Below are positions 9,085 through 17,866 of a stretch of 64,000 nucleotides of DNA, in pieces. Both the position numbers and the translations under genes were made by a program. The notes below the pieces were generated by a model. It did not search any database and was not told the origin of the DNA. It worked only from the letters and a program-made list of their open reading frames with translations. Position 1 is the first letter of the stretch; each line of letters opens with the position of its first letter. Location of the stretch: contig NZ_CANMUA010000006.1 of NCBI RefSeq assembly GCF_947500995.1, positions 124,001-188,000 of the forward strand, in the 5' to 3' direction. This DNA comes from an uncultured Serinicoccus sp. Lineage in GTDB: Bacteria; Actinomycetota; Actinomycetes; Actinomycetales; Dermatophilaceae.

Positions 9085-9585
9085 TCAGGCGTCGATCCAG
9101 TAGCGGCGCTTGGGCACGCCCCCGCCGGGCGGGACCCGGACGTCCTCCAGCACGCCCCCGCAGCGCTCGATGACGGCGGCCGAGGCCGCGTTGGTGTCGT
9201 CACAGGTGACCAGCACCCGCTCGACTCCCTGGCCGCGCAGCCGCTCCACCGACAGCCGGAGGATCTCGGTGGCGTGGCCGCGGCCACGGAACTGCGGGGC
9301 CACGGCATACCCCACGTGGCCGCCGACCTGGAGCAGGAAGGGGGTCAGCCCGTGCCGGATCGACACCCGCCCCACCGGTATGCCGTCGGCCTCGGCCACG
9401 AGGAAGTCGGCCCGGACCCGCCCCCCGGGCAGGTCCCGCCCGTCCGCCTCACGGTGCACCTGCGCGAGGATCTCGCTCCACGTGCCCTCGGCGAGGAGGA
9501 AGGAGAAGTCCTCGGCGGCCAGCTGGTCGTGCATCCGGCGCAGCGGCGCCTCGTCGAGGGCCGTGGGCCGGCGCAGGGTGAGCAT
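9085..9585 (-). CDS. GNAT-family N-acetyltransferase
   Basis: 166 residues, the normal size for a single GNAT domain. The acetyl-CoA loop appears as VAPQFRGRGHATEIL, and the end contains CDDTNAASAAVIERCGG, the usual beta6-alpha4 region of acetyltransferases related to Pfam Acetyltransf_3. The substrate cannot be read from sequence. The ATG overlaps the stop of the upstream MFS gene by one base (TGATG), so the two proteins are made together. That suggests the acetyltransferase modifies a compound the transporter handles; this is inference. Confidence 0.8.
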   Translation of the reverse strand: MLTLRRPTALDEAPLRRMHDQLAAEDFSFLLAEGTWSEILAQVHREADGRDLPGGRVRADFLVAEADGIPVGRVSIRHGLTPFLLQVGGHVGYAVAPQFRGRGHATEILRLSVERLRGQGVERVLVTCDDTNAASAAVIERCGGVLEDVRVPPGGGVPKRRYWIDA

Positions 9586-10841
9586 CACCCCACGATGGCC
9601 GCCCCGGCGCGGTCCCGGCCAGCGCTTTTCTCCCGCATCACCGGGGACAGCACGAGCAGGAGGGCGAGGAAGCCGACAACGAGGAAGAGCGCCCGGTCCA
9701 GACCGATCTCCTCCGCCAGCAGCCCGATCGTCGGCGCCCCGAAGAGGAAGGCGCCGTAGGCGATGGTCGACACCACGGTGATCGCCCGGTTGCCGCGACC
9801 GGGCACCTCCCCCGCCGCCGAGATCGCCGCGGGGAAGATCGTCGCGACGCCCAGGCCCCAGAGCAGACCACCGGCCAGCGCGAGCGCGAGCGAGGAGCTG
9901 AGGGTCACCACGAGGATGGCGACCGCGGCCAGCGCACCGCCGGTGCGCACCACCGCGGCCCGGCCGAAGCGCTCGATCGCCGGGCCGCCCAGCAGCCGTC
10001 CGATCATCATGGTGAGGTTGAAGGCCGTGAGCGTGAGCGCGCCGAAGGCCGCCGGCGCGCCGTGCACGTCGACGAGCAGCAGCGCGAGCCAGTCGTTGGC
10101 CGAGCCCTCGGCCAGCGCCCCCGCCAGGCAGATGAGCCCGATGAGGAGCTCTACCGGGGTGACGCCGCGCCGGGCCGGTCGCGCCCGTGCGGTGGCCACC
10201 GTCGCCTCGGCCGCCCCCGGGGTCGGCTCGGTCACCGCCCCGGCGTCGGCGTCGGCGTGACGGGCGTCCTCCACGTCGTCCGGGACCGCCTCGCGCACGA
10301 AGTGGTGGGCCCCCCACACCCCGGCCACAGCGCCCACCGCGGCCAGCACGGGCAGCTGGACCAGCCCGATGCCGAGCCAGGCCGCGAGCGCGCCGGAGCC
10401 GGCCCCCAGCACCGCACCGCCGGAGAAGGCCGCGTGGAAGAAGGGCATGAGCGAGCGGGAGCGGGCCTGCTCGACGTGCGTGCCCTGGATGTTCATGGCG
10501 ACGTCCCAGAGCCCGACGTTGGTGCCGGTGAGGACGAGCACGGCCAGGAGCACCGGCACCGAGGGCACGGCTGCCACGGCCGCCCACCCCAGGCACCCGA
10601 GGAGCACCGCGCCGATGACCACGCGCCGGCTGCCGAAGCGGTCCACCAGCCACCCGGTGAACGGCATCGCCAGGAGCGAGCCGAGCCCCATACCCATGAG
10701 CGCCAGACCCAGCGCGCCGGTGTCGGCGCCCAGGTGGTCGCGCACGGCGGGCACCCGCGCGAGGGCCTGGCCCATGACGAAACCGGAGCTGGCGAAGACC
10801 ACCAGCACCGCCAGCACCGAGCCGCGCACGTCGCGCCCCAC
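9585..10841 (-). CDS. Major facilitator superfamily transporter
   Basis: 418 residues with about 12 hydrophobic segments in two blocks, separated by a charged loop (near VREAVPDDVEDARHADADAG). The first block carries the MFS loop motif as GWLVDRFGSRRVV. It resembles the YbjJ/FucP-like MFS group that includes sugar and drug carriers; the substrate is unknown. I place the start at GTG 10841, which follows AAGGAG at a good distance; a longer frame would run into the facing gene. It is coupled to the GNAT gene downstream and diverges from the Eis-like gene 70 bp away. Confidence 0.82.
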   Translation of the reverse strand: MGRDVRGSVLAVLVVFASSGFVMGQALARVPAVRDHLGADTGALGLALMGMGLGSLLAMPFTGWLVDRFGSRRVVIGAVLLGCLGWAAVAAVPSVPVLLAVLVLTGTNVGLWDVAMNIQGTHVEQARSRSLMPFFHAAFSGGAVLGAGSGALAAWLGIGLVQLPVLAAVGAVAGVWGAHHFVREAVPDDVEDARHADADAGAVTEPTPGAAEATVATARARPARRGVTPVELLIGLICLAGALAEGSANDWLALLLVDVHGAPAAFGALTLTAFNLTMMIGRLLGGPAIERFGRAAVVRTGGALAAVAILVVTLSSSLALALAGGLLWGLGVATIFPAAISAAGEVPGRGNRAITVVSTIAYGAFLFGAPTIGLLAEEIGLDRALFLVVGFLALLLVLSPVMREKSAGRDRAGAAIVG

Positions 10842-10911
10842 GGGCACTCCTTGTCCTCGACGCCCTCGGAAATCCCCCGGCGCACCAGCGTAGTTGGTCC
10901 AGACTGGACCG

Positions 10912-12225
10912 GTGACCATCTCGCTGCCCGCCCCCGTCGACCTCACCCCCGAGGACCTCCCCCGCATCCGGGACCTCCTGGAGACCGTCTGGTTCTCCGT
11001 CGTCCCCGGCAAGACCCTGCAGCACCTCGACGAGGAGATCGACCTGCGGCACGCCCGCGGCATCCCGCGACCCGACGGCCCGCTGCCCGGTGAACCCGCC
11101 ACCGCCGCGCCGCTGCTCGGGCTCTACAGCACCTTCGACCTCGGGCTCAGCGTCCCCGCCGCCGGCGGCGGGCTCATCCGGGTGCCGATGGACGGGCTGA
11201 CGATGGTGAGCGTGCACCCGGACGCGCGCCGGAAGGGCGTCCTGCGCCGGATGATGACCGACCACCTGCACCGGGTGCACGAGCGCGGGGAGGCCGCCCT
11301 GGCCGGGCTGCACGCCTCCGAGCCGGCGATCTACGGGCGCTTCGGCTACGGCCACGCGAGCGCCGAGGCCAAGCTGACGATCGGGCGCGGGACCACGCTC
11401 GCCGCACCCGAGGCGCTCACGGCCCGGGCCGACGAGATCCGCACCCACGTCACCGACCTCGACACCGAGGCGGCGCTCGCGGCGGTCCACCGGACCCACC
11501 TGGCCTGCGCCGACGTGACCCTCGGCACCGTCACCCGCCCAGGGTCCACGGAGCAGTCGTGGTTCGCCTTCCGCGACCACCCGAAGGCCCGTGCCGGCAA
11601 GGAGCCGAACCGGGTGATGTTCGCCCGTCGGGGCGAGGAGCTCACCGGGTATGCCGTCTTCCGCCGGGAGAGCAGGTGGGACGACGGCCAGCCCGCGGGC
11701 GAGGTGAGCGTCGCCGAGCTGGCGGCCGCCGACCACGCCTCGCTGCTGGCGCTGGCCCGTCGCCTGGTCGACATGGACCTCACCGGGCGCACCGTCTTCT
11801 GGTCACGGCCGACCGACGACCCCCTCGCCTGGTGGGCCGGCGGGCCGCGCCCGGCCGGCATGCGGGTCTTCGACGCCCTCTGGCTGCGGCTGGTCGACGT
11901 CCCGCGGGCCCTGTCCGAGCGGGGGTACGCCGCGGGGGCGCCGCTGGACCTCGTCGTGCAGGTCGAGGACGAGGTGTGCCCGTGGAACGCCGGGCGGTGG
12001 CGGCTGCAGGTCGACGGCGACGGATCCGCCCAGGCGGGCCCCACCGACGCCGAGCCGGACCTGGTGACGCCCGTGGCGGCGCTGGGCGCGGCATACCTCG
12101 GGGGTCGGACGCTGCTCGCGCAGGTGCCCACCCTCGGCGTGCAGGAGCGCACCCCGGGTGCCGTGGCCGCCCTGTCCCGGGCGATGCGGGCCGACCGCGA
12201 GCCGGTGCCGGCGATCGGGTTCTAG
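10912..12225 (+). CDS. Eis-like GNAT acetyltransferase
   Basis: 437 residues, close to the length of mycobacterial Eis. The acetyl-CoA signature VSVHPDARRKGVLRRMM lies near residue 100, in the first of two GNAT-like halves, followed by a C-terminal SCP2-like region. IYGRFGYGHAS is also typical of Eis. Family members acetylate amines, including aminoglycosides and peptides; whether this one does is unknown. GTG 10912 is used because upstream codons would run into the promoter shared with the divergent MFS gene. A long hairpin follows the stop. Confidence 0.82.
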   Translation: MTISLPAPVDLTPEDLPRIRDLLETVWFSVVPGKTLQHLDEEIDLRHARGIPRPDGPLPGEPATAAPLLGLYSTFDLGLSVPAAGGGLIRVPMDGLTMVSVHPDARRKGVLRRMMTDHLHRVHERGEAALAGLHASEPAIYGRFGYGHASAEAKLTIGRGTTLAAPEALTARADEIRTHVTDLDTEAALAAVHRTHLACADVTLGTVTRPGSTEQSWFAFRDHPKARAGKEPNRVMFARRGEELTGYAVFRRESRWDDGQPAGEVSVAELAAADHASLLALARRLVDMDLTGRTVFWSRPTDDPLAWWAGGPRPAGMRVFDALWLRLVDVPRALSERGYAAGAPLDLVVQVEDEVCPWNAGRWRLQVDGDGSAQAGPTDAEPDLVTPVAALGAAYLGGRTLLAQVPTLGVQERTPGAVAALSRAMRADREPVPAIGF

Positions 12226-12244
12226 CCCGCACCACGGTGGTGCA

Positions 12245-12296
12245 GGAACGGTGCTGCACCCTGGTCGCCAGGACGACCGGTATGCAGCACCGTTCC
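12245..12296. terminator. Long hairpin between convergent eis-like gene and menD
   Basis: A perfect 14-bp inverted repeat, GGAACGGTGCTGCA (12245-12258) with TGCAGCACCGTTCC (12283-12296). The loop contains a smaller hairpin, CCTGG-TCG-CCAGG. It fills most of the 82-bp gap between the two stops and should terminate both strands. Confidence 0.75.
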
Positions 12297-12307
12297 GGCA
12301 CCGGGGT

Positions 12308-14041
12308 TCAGCGCAGGGCGTCGCGCACGCGTCGGTGGGTGGCCCGGTCGACCGGCACCTCCAGCACCCGCAGGCCCTCGACCCGCTCCGCCAGCCGTGC
12401 CTCCAGCTCGGCCAGCGAGTCCAGGCGCGCGTGCGGGACGCCGTGGGCGGAGCAGAGGGCGCCCAGGTCGGTGCCGTGCGGGGTGCCGAACACCCGCTCC
12501 GCCGCAGCCGCTCCCGTGGGGCCGGCGAGGCGGTCGGGGTCGCCGTACTCCAGCGTCGAGAAGATCCCGCCCCCGTCGTCGTTGACGACGACGACGGTGA
12601 GGTCGGGGCGCGGCTCGCCGGGCCCGATCACCAGGCCACCGGCGTCGTGCAGGAAGGTCAGGTCGCCCATGAGGGCGAGGACGCGGGGCCGCCCGGCCGG
12701 TGGCCCCCCGGCCTGCGCGGCGAGCGCCACGCCCACGGCGGTGGCGACCGTGCCGTCGATGCCGGCCAGACCCCGGTTCGCGACCACCCGCGCCCGGGCG
12801 GCGGTGCCGTCCAGCGACACCGCCAGGTCGCGCGGCACGGTCGAGGAGCCGAGCACGAGCACGTCGCCGTCCCCCAGGGCACCGGCCACGACCCGCGCGA
12901 CGCCGACGCCGGTCGGCTCCGCACCGGCCGCCGCGGCGACCCGACCCGCCAGCGCCTCGCCCGCCGCGACCCAGGCGTGGACCCACGCCGAGGACCCGGT
13001 CTGCCGCTGCGGCGCCGCCACCAGGGCGCCGGGGCCGTGCACGCGGGTCACCACGTGGGAGGGGTCGGTCCATCGCTCGTGCGCCGAGACGTGCTCCACG
13101 ACCACCCCGGGCAGCCGGAGCAGCGCGCCCAGCTCGCGGAAGAGGGTGAGCCGGCCCACGACGACCACCCGGTCCGGGACCAGCTCCTCGAGGTCGCCGC
13201 GGGCGACGGCGCCGGCGACCAGCGGGCCGTGCGGCACCACGCCGGGCCCGCCCGGGAGCCGGCCGAAGGGCTCGGCCAGGACCGGCCAGCCCGCCTCCCC
13301 GGCCCAGGACAGGGCCTGGTCGGCCAGCGACGGGGCGGGCAGGTCGCCGAGCAGCACCAGCGTCCGGTGGCCCGGCTCGAGCGGGGCAGGCCGGGTCGCC
13401 GGGGCCGGCGCCACCGCGACCCAGGGCTCCCCGCCGGGCCGCCCGGCGGGCACGGCATCGGCGTCGGCGTCGGCCGCAGGCTCGGGCGCGAGGGGGTCGC
13501 GGAAGGACACGTTGAGATGCACCGGCCCGGCGGCAGCGGCGACCGGCCCGGCGTCGCGCGCGGCGGCCAGCGCGCGGCATACCGTCGAGCGCCAGTGCGC
13601 GCCCGCGCCCAGGGTCACCGTCTCCGGCGCCGGCAGGTCGACCTCCCAGCGCACCGCGCCGGCGAAGATGCCCGGCTGCGCCGTCGTCTGGTTGGCACCG
13701 GTGCCCCGCAGCTCGGAGGGACGGTCGGCGGAGAGCACGACGAGGGGTATGCCGCTGTGCGAGGCCTCGAGCACCGCCGGGTGGAGGTTGGCGACGGCGG
13801 TCCCGGAGGTGGTGACGACCGGGACGGGCGCACCGCTGCCGCGCGACAGCCCGAGCGCGAGGAAGCCCGCGCTGCGCTCGTCGATCCGGACGTGCAGCCG
13901 CAGCCGCCCCGCGCGGTCCGCCTCCTCCAGGGCGTAGGCCAGCGGCGCCGAGCGCGACCCGGGGGCCAGCACCGCCTCCCGCACCCCTCCGCGCACCAGC
14001 TCGTCGACGAGGACGGTGGCCAGGGCGGTCGAGGGGTGCAC
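12308..14041 (-). CDS. menD: SEPHCHC synthase, thiamine-diphosphate enzyme of menaquinone synthesis
   Basis: 577 residues, the normal MenD length. It joins 2-oxoglutarate to isochorismate, following the isochorismate synthase at 7674. Visible features are the N-terminal APGSRSAPLA, the catalytic Glu in RIDERSAGFLALG (near 55), ATTSGTAV-like VVTTSGTAVANL, the DRPSELRGTGANQTT segment, and the C-terminal ThDP/Mg motif running from GDLTFLHD to NDDGGGIF. ATG 14041 gives the standard N-terminus. The region codes for a G-I-P with the rare ATA codon at 13746-13753, created by the iterated octamer. Confidence 0.95.
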   Translation of the reverse strand: MHPSTALATVLVDELVRGGVREAVLAPGSRSAPLAYALEEADRAGRLRLHVRIDERSAGFLALGLSRGSGAPVPVVTTSGTAVANLHPAVLEASHSGIPLVVLSADRPSELRGTGANQTTAQPGIFAGAVRWEVDLPAPETVTLGAGAHWRSTVCRALAAARDAGPVAAAAGPVHLNVSFRDPLAPEPAADADADAVPAGRPGGEPWVAVAPAPATRPAPLEPGHRTLVLLGDLPAPSLADQALSWAGEAGWPVLAEPFGRLPGGPGVVPHGPLVAGAVARGDLEELVPDRVVVVGRLTLFRELGALLRLPGVVVEHVSAHERWTDPSHVVTRVHGPGALVAAPQRQTGSSAWVHAWVAAGEALAGRVAAAAGAEPTGVGVARVVAGALGDGDVLVLGSSTVPRDLAVSLDGTAARARVVANRGLAGIDGTVATAVGVALAAQAGGPPAGRPRVLALMGDLTFLHDAGGLVIGPGEPRPDLTVVVVNDDGGGIFSTLEYGDPDRLAGPTGAAAAERVFGTPHGTDLGALCSAHGVPHARLDSLAELEARLAERVEGLRVLEVPVDRATHRRVRDALR

Positions 14042-14104
14042 GCCCCGATGGTCGCACGGAGGCGGGGCGGGTCGACCGATGCCCGCGATCCGCGTCGTTC
14101 CGCC

Positions 14105-14110
14105 TAGAGT
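14105..14110 (+). promoter_or_regulatory. -10 box of FGGY kinase, probably leaderless
   Basis: TAGAGT ends 8 nt before the ATG at 14119; there is no room for a Shine-Dalgarno leader. Confidence 0.5.
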
Positions 14111-14118
14111 GGGCGCTC

Positions 14119-15618
14119 ATGGCCTCGAACTTCGACATCGAGCTGAAGGACGCCGTCGCGCCACTGGTCCTGGCGATCGACGTCGGCTCCACCGCCAGCA
14201 GGGGGATGGTCTACGACGCGCACGGGCGTCCGGTCGGCAAGCGGGCCAAGGTCTCGCACGCCTTCACCACCGCCGCGGACGGCACCTCGGAGATCGACCC
14301 CGACCAGCTCGTGGGCGAGGTCCGCACCATCATCGACGAGCTGCTCGGCGCGCTCGACGGGCACGAGGTGGCCGGTGTCGCCCTCGACACCTTCGCCTCC
14401 TCGCTGGTCGTCGTCGACGCCGACGGGACGCCGCTCACCCCGTGCTTCACCTACGCCGACGGGCGGTGCGCGGAGCAGGTGCGCGAGCTGCGCGAGGAGC
14501 TCTCGGAGGAGAACCTCCAGCAGCGCACCGGCACCCGGGTGCACTCCAGCTACTGGCCCGCCCGGCTGCGCTGGCTCGCCGCCGAGCGGCCCAAGGTGAT
14601 GAAGAAGGCGGCCACCTTCCTCTCCCTGGGCGACTACCTCCTGCTGGCCCTGACCGGCACCGTCGCCACCGGCACCTCGACGGCGTCGTGGACCGGGCTG
14701 GTCGACCGGCACACCGCGCAGTGGTATCCCGAGCTGGTCGAGATCTGCGGCATCGACGCCGACCGGCTGCCGCCCATCCACCACCTCGACGAGCCGGTGG
14801 AGGTGGCCGACTCCCACGTCGACCGGATCGCCGCCGACTGGCCCGGGCTGGTGCATGCCCGCTGGTACGCCCCCATCACGGACGGCCTCGCCGCCAACGT
14901 CGGCCTCGGGGCGCACGACGAGACGGCCATCGCCGCCTCCTGCGCCACCTCGGGCGCCCTGCGGGTGCTGGTGCGCGAGATGCCGGAGACGCTGCCCCCG
15001 GGGCTGTGGTGCTACCGCGTCTCGCACGACCGGGCCCTGCTCGGCGGTGCGCTCAACGACGTCGGCCGCGCGCTGGCCTGGGCGGACGTCACGCTGGCCG
15101 TGGACCAGGTGGGGCCGGAGGCGCTCTCCTCGGCGCTCACCGCTGAGCCGCACCCCACGACCCCCATCGTCCTGCCCTTCTTCACCGGCGAGCGCAGCAC
15201 GGGGTGGGCCTCGGACGCCCGCGCCGTCCTGGCCGGGGTGACGGCGGCCTCCGCCCCGGCGGAGGTCTACCGCGGGGTGGTGGAGGGGATCGCCCTGTCC
15301 TACGCCCGGATCGCCAGCCAGCTGCGGGAGGTCGCCCCCCAGCCGGAGAAGCTCTACGCCGGCGGCTCGGTCGCCTCCGACCGCCCCGAGCTCATGCAGA
15401 TCATGGCCGACGCAATGCGCACCCCGGTGACCCCGGTGACGATCAAGCGGTCCACGCTGCACGGCACCGCGCTGCTCGCCCTGGAGAGCCTGGCCCCGGA
15501 CGTGCGGCGGGCCCGTCCGGTGCGCGGCGCGACCCTCTCCCCCGACTACCAGCGCCGGCCCTACTACACCGACCGGTTCCGCCGCTTCCAGCAGGTCTAC
15601 GAGGCCCTCTTTGACTGA
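14119..15618 (+). CDS. FGGY-family carbohydrate kinase (gluconokinase-like)
   Basis: 499 residues, the usual FGGY length. The ATP-phosphate loop is DVGSTASRGMVYD (21-33), with the second-half features GALNDVGRALAW, FFTGERSTGWASDARAVLAGV and the adenosine motif GGSVASDRPELMQIMADAM. The catalytic Asp probably lies in TDGLAANVG. It phosphorylates a sugar or sugar acid; gluconate is my best guess from overall likeness, not from a diagnostic residue. Its last codons overlap the start of the next gene by 8 bp, beginning a coupled three-gene operon whose other members have no evident link to sugar metabolism. Confidence 0.85.
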   Translation: MASNFDIELKDAVAPLVLAIDVGSTASRGMVYDAHGRPVGKRAKVSHAFTTAADGTSEIDPDQLVGEVRTIIDELLGALDGHEVAGVALDTFASSLVVVDADGTPLTPCFTYADGRCAEQVRELREELSEENLQQRTGTRVHSSYWPARLRWLAAERPKVMKKAATFLSLGDYLLLALTGTVATGTSTASWTGLVDRHTAQWYPELVEICGIDADRLPPIHHLDEPVEVADSHVDRIAADWPGLVHARWYAPITDGLAANVGLGAHDETAIAASCATSGALRVLVREMPETLPPGLWCYRVSHDRALLGGALNDVGRALAWADVTLAVDQVGPEALSSALTAEPHPTTPIVLPFFTGERSTGWASDARAVLAGVTAASAPAEVYRGVVEGIALSYARIASQLREVAPQPEKLYAGGSVASDRPELMQIMADAMRTPVTPVTIKRSTLHGTALLALESLAPDVRRARPVRGATLSPDYQRRPYYTDRFRRFQQVYEALFD

Positions 15619-17866
15619 GCCGCCCGTCCGTTCGCTCGCCGACGACCTGCGGGGCCGGACCGACGACGAGCTCACCCGGCTGCTGCAGACCCGGCCCGAC
15701 CTGGCGCGTCCCGCCCCGGCCGACGTGACCGCCCTCACCGGGCGCGCCACCACCCGGGCCAGCGTGCAGCGGGCCCTGGAGGGCCTGGACCTCGCGCACC
15801 TGCAGGCGCTGGAGGCGATGATCGTCGCCTCGCCCGCCTCGACCGCCGACGTCGCCGCGCTGCTGGGCACCGAGGACGACGAGGCTCGGGCGGCGGAGCT
15901 CGTCGAGGACCTGCACGCGCTGGCCCTGTGCTGGCGCTCGCCGGAGGGTATGCGGCCCGCCCGGGCCGTCGCGGACGTCGTCGGCGTCCCCGGTGGGCTG
16001 GGGCCGGCGGCGGCCGGGGGGCCGACGGGCGAGCAGCTGGAGACGGCGCTCGCCGGGCTGCAGCCGCGCCACCGCAGCCTGCTCGAGGCCCTCACCTGGG
16101 GCCCGGCCCGCGGTGCCGTGGCCGCGGTGCCCGAGGGGGGTGGGGCCTCGCCGGTGTCGCTGGCCGCGCAGGAGCTGGTCGAGGCGGGCCTGCTGCAGCG
16201 CGAGGACGAGGGCCACGTCGTGCTCCCGCGCCCGGTGGCGCTCGCCCTGCGGGGCGGCCGGCTGCACCGTCACCCGGCCGTCGAGACCCCGGCCGTGGAG
16301 CACACCACGCTGGACCCGGAGATCGTGGACGCCGCGGCGGGCGGTCGCGCCGCCGAGCTGGTCGTCCTCGTCACGGAGGTCGTCGAGGAATGGGGCGCCC
16401 GCCCGCCGCGGGTGCTGCGCTCAGGCGGTCTGGCGGTGCGCGACCTCACCCGGCTGTCAGCGCACCTGGAGACCGGCACCGAGGAGGTCGCCTGGCTGCT
16501 GGAGACGGCCCACGCGGCCGGGCTCGTCGCGGTGGACGACGGCCGGCGGCAGACCGCCGGGGAGGGCGCCCCCGTCTGGGCGCCGACCACGCTGGCCGAC
16601 GAGTGGCTCGACGGGCCCGCCGGAGCGCGCTGGGCCGCCCTCGCCCAGGCGTGGTGGACCACCTCGGCGGCGCCCGGCCTCGTCGGGACCACCGACGGCG
16701 GGCGGGTCAACGTGCTGTCGACCGCGACGTCATACCCCCTGGCGCGGCAGCGCCGACACGACACGCTGCGGGCGCTGGCCAGCCTGCCGCCGGGCGCGGT
16801 CGTCGCTCCGGAGCCGCTCGGCGAGCTGCTGCGCTGGCGGCACCCGCTGCGCTCGGCGCGGTCCACCGGCGACCACGGCGTCGGCCCGGACACGGCGCTG
16901 CGCGAGGCCGAGTGGGCGGGGCTGACCGGCCGCGGCGCCCTGTCGACCCCGGGGCGCGCGGTCGTGGCCGGTGACCCCGCGGCCGACCTCATGGAGCCCC
17001 TCGTGCCGCCCGCGGTGGACCACGTCCTGCTGCAGGCCGACCTCACCGCCATCGCGCCGGGGCGCCTCGACGGCCCGGCCCGCACCCTCCTGCGCCTGGT
17101 GAGCGATGTCGAGTCCCGGGGCGGCGCGACCGTGCACCGGTTCGGCGAGCAGAGCGTGCGCCGCGCCCTCGACCTCGGCTGGACGGCCGACCGGGTGCTC
17201 GAGGAGCTGGCCGCCGTGTCGCGGACCGGGGTGCCGCAGCCGCTGGACTACCTGGTGCGCGACGTCGCCCGCCGCCACGGGGTGGCCCGGGTCGGGGCGT
17301 GCGCGGCCTACCTGCGCTGCGACGACGCCGCCCTGCTGGACCGCATCGAGCACGACCGCGCCCTCGGGATGCTGCAGTGGCGCCGGGTCGCCCCGACCGT
17401 GCTCGTCTCGCCGGTCGCCGCACCCACGGTCATGGACCTGCTGCGCGAGGAGCAGTACGGCCCGGTCGCGGACGGCGCCGACGGCAGCCTCGCCCTCGCG
17501 GTGCAGCGTCACCGCGCGCCGCGCACCACCACGCCGGCCGTGCGGGTCAGCGGGGTCGACGAGACGGTCGCCCGGCAGGTCGTCGGCGTGATGCGCCGGG
17601 GCGACGCATCGGCCGCGGCCGGCGGTGGTGACGGTGGGGCCGACGCCAGCACCGACCCGGTCGTGGTGAGCGCCACGGTGCGCGAGGCCGCGGTCGACGG
17701 GCAGGCCCTGTGGATCGGGTATGCCGACGACGCCGGCGGGGTCGCCACCCACCTGGTGCGACCGCTGGCGGTCGAGGGCGGCCGGCTGCGGGCGAGCATG
17801 GGTGACGCCGACGTCACCCGCACCTTCCTGCTGCACCGGATCACGAGGGTGAGCCCGGCGCAGTGA
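15611..17866 (+). CDS. Helicase-associated (Helicase_C_3-type) protein without ATPase motors
   Basis: 751 residues, with TTG as the most likely start, overlapping the kinase stop. The protein resembles the actinobacterial family typified by M. tuberculosis Rv0862c, which carries an XPB-N/Helicase_C_3-like region (here about 340-500, from DHVLLQADLTAIAPGRLDGPA through YLVRDVARRHG). It has no Walker A motif, so it is probably not itself a helicase. The C-terminus (about 680-750) looks WYL-like, ending VTRTFLLHRITRVSPA. In mycobacteria the homologue sits beside the XPB helicase; here that helicase is at 30.7 kb. A role as a DNA-binding partner in repair is inference. Confidence 0.78.
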   Translation: MTEPPVRSLADDLRGRTDDELTRLLQTRPDLARPAPADVTALTGRATTRASVQRALEGLDLAHLQALEAMIVASPASTADVAALLGTEDDEARAAELVEDLHALALCWRSPEGMRPARAVADVVGVPGGLGPAAAGGPTGEQLETALAGLQPRHRSLLEALTWGPARGAVAAVPEGGGASPVSLAAQELVEAGLLQREDEGHVVLPRPVALALRGGRLHRHPAVETPAVEHTTLDPEIVDAAAGGRAAELVVLVTEVVEEWGARPPRVLRSGGLAVRDLTRLSAHLETGTEEVAWLLETAHAAGLVAVDDGRRQTAGEGAPVWAPTTLADEWLDGPAGARWAALAQAWWTTSAAPGLVGTTDGGRVNVLSTATSYPLARQRRHDTLRALASLPPGAVVAPEPLGELLRWRHPLRSARSTGDHGVGPDTALREAEWAGLTGRGALSTPGRAVVAGDPAADLMEPLVPPAVDHVLLQADLTAIAPGRLDGPARTLLRLVSDVESRGGATVHRFGEQSVRRALDLGWTADRVLEELAAVSRTGVPQPLDYLVRDVARRHGVARVGACAAYLRCDDAALLDRIEHDRALGMLQWRRVAPTVLVSPVAAPTVMDLLREEQYGPVADGADGSLALAVQRHRAPRTTTPAVRVSGVDETVARQVVGVMRRGDASAAAGGGDGGADASTDPVVVSATVREAAVDGQALWIGYADDAGGVATHLVRPLAVEGGRLRASMGDADVTRTFLLHRITRVSPAQ

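Noticed and set aside
9085..11736. Long minus-strand frame extending the GNAT gene over MFS and Eis-like genes
   Set aside because: Only the last 166 codons resemble a protein; the rest is out of frame with the coupled MFS gene and low-complexity.
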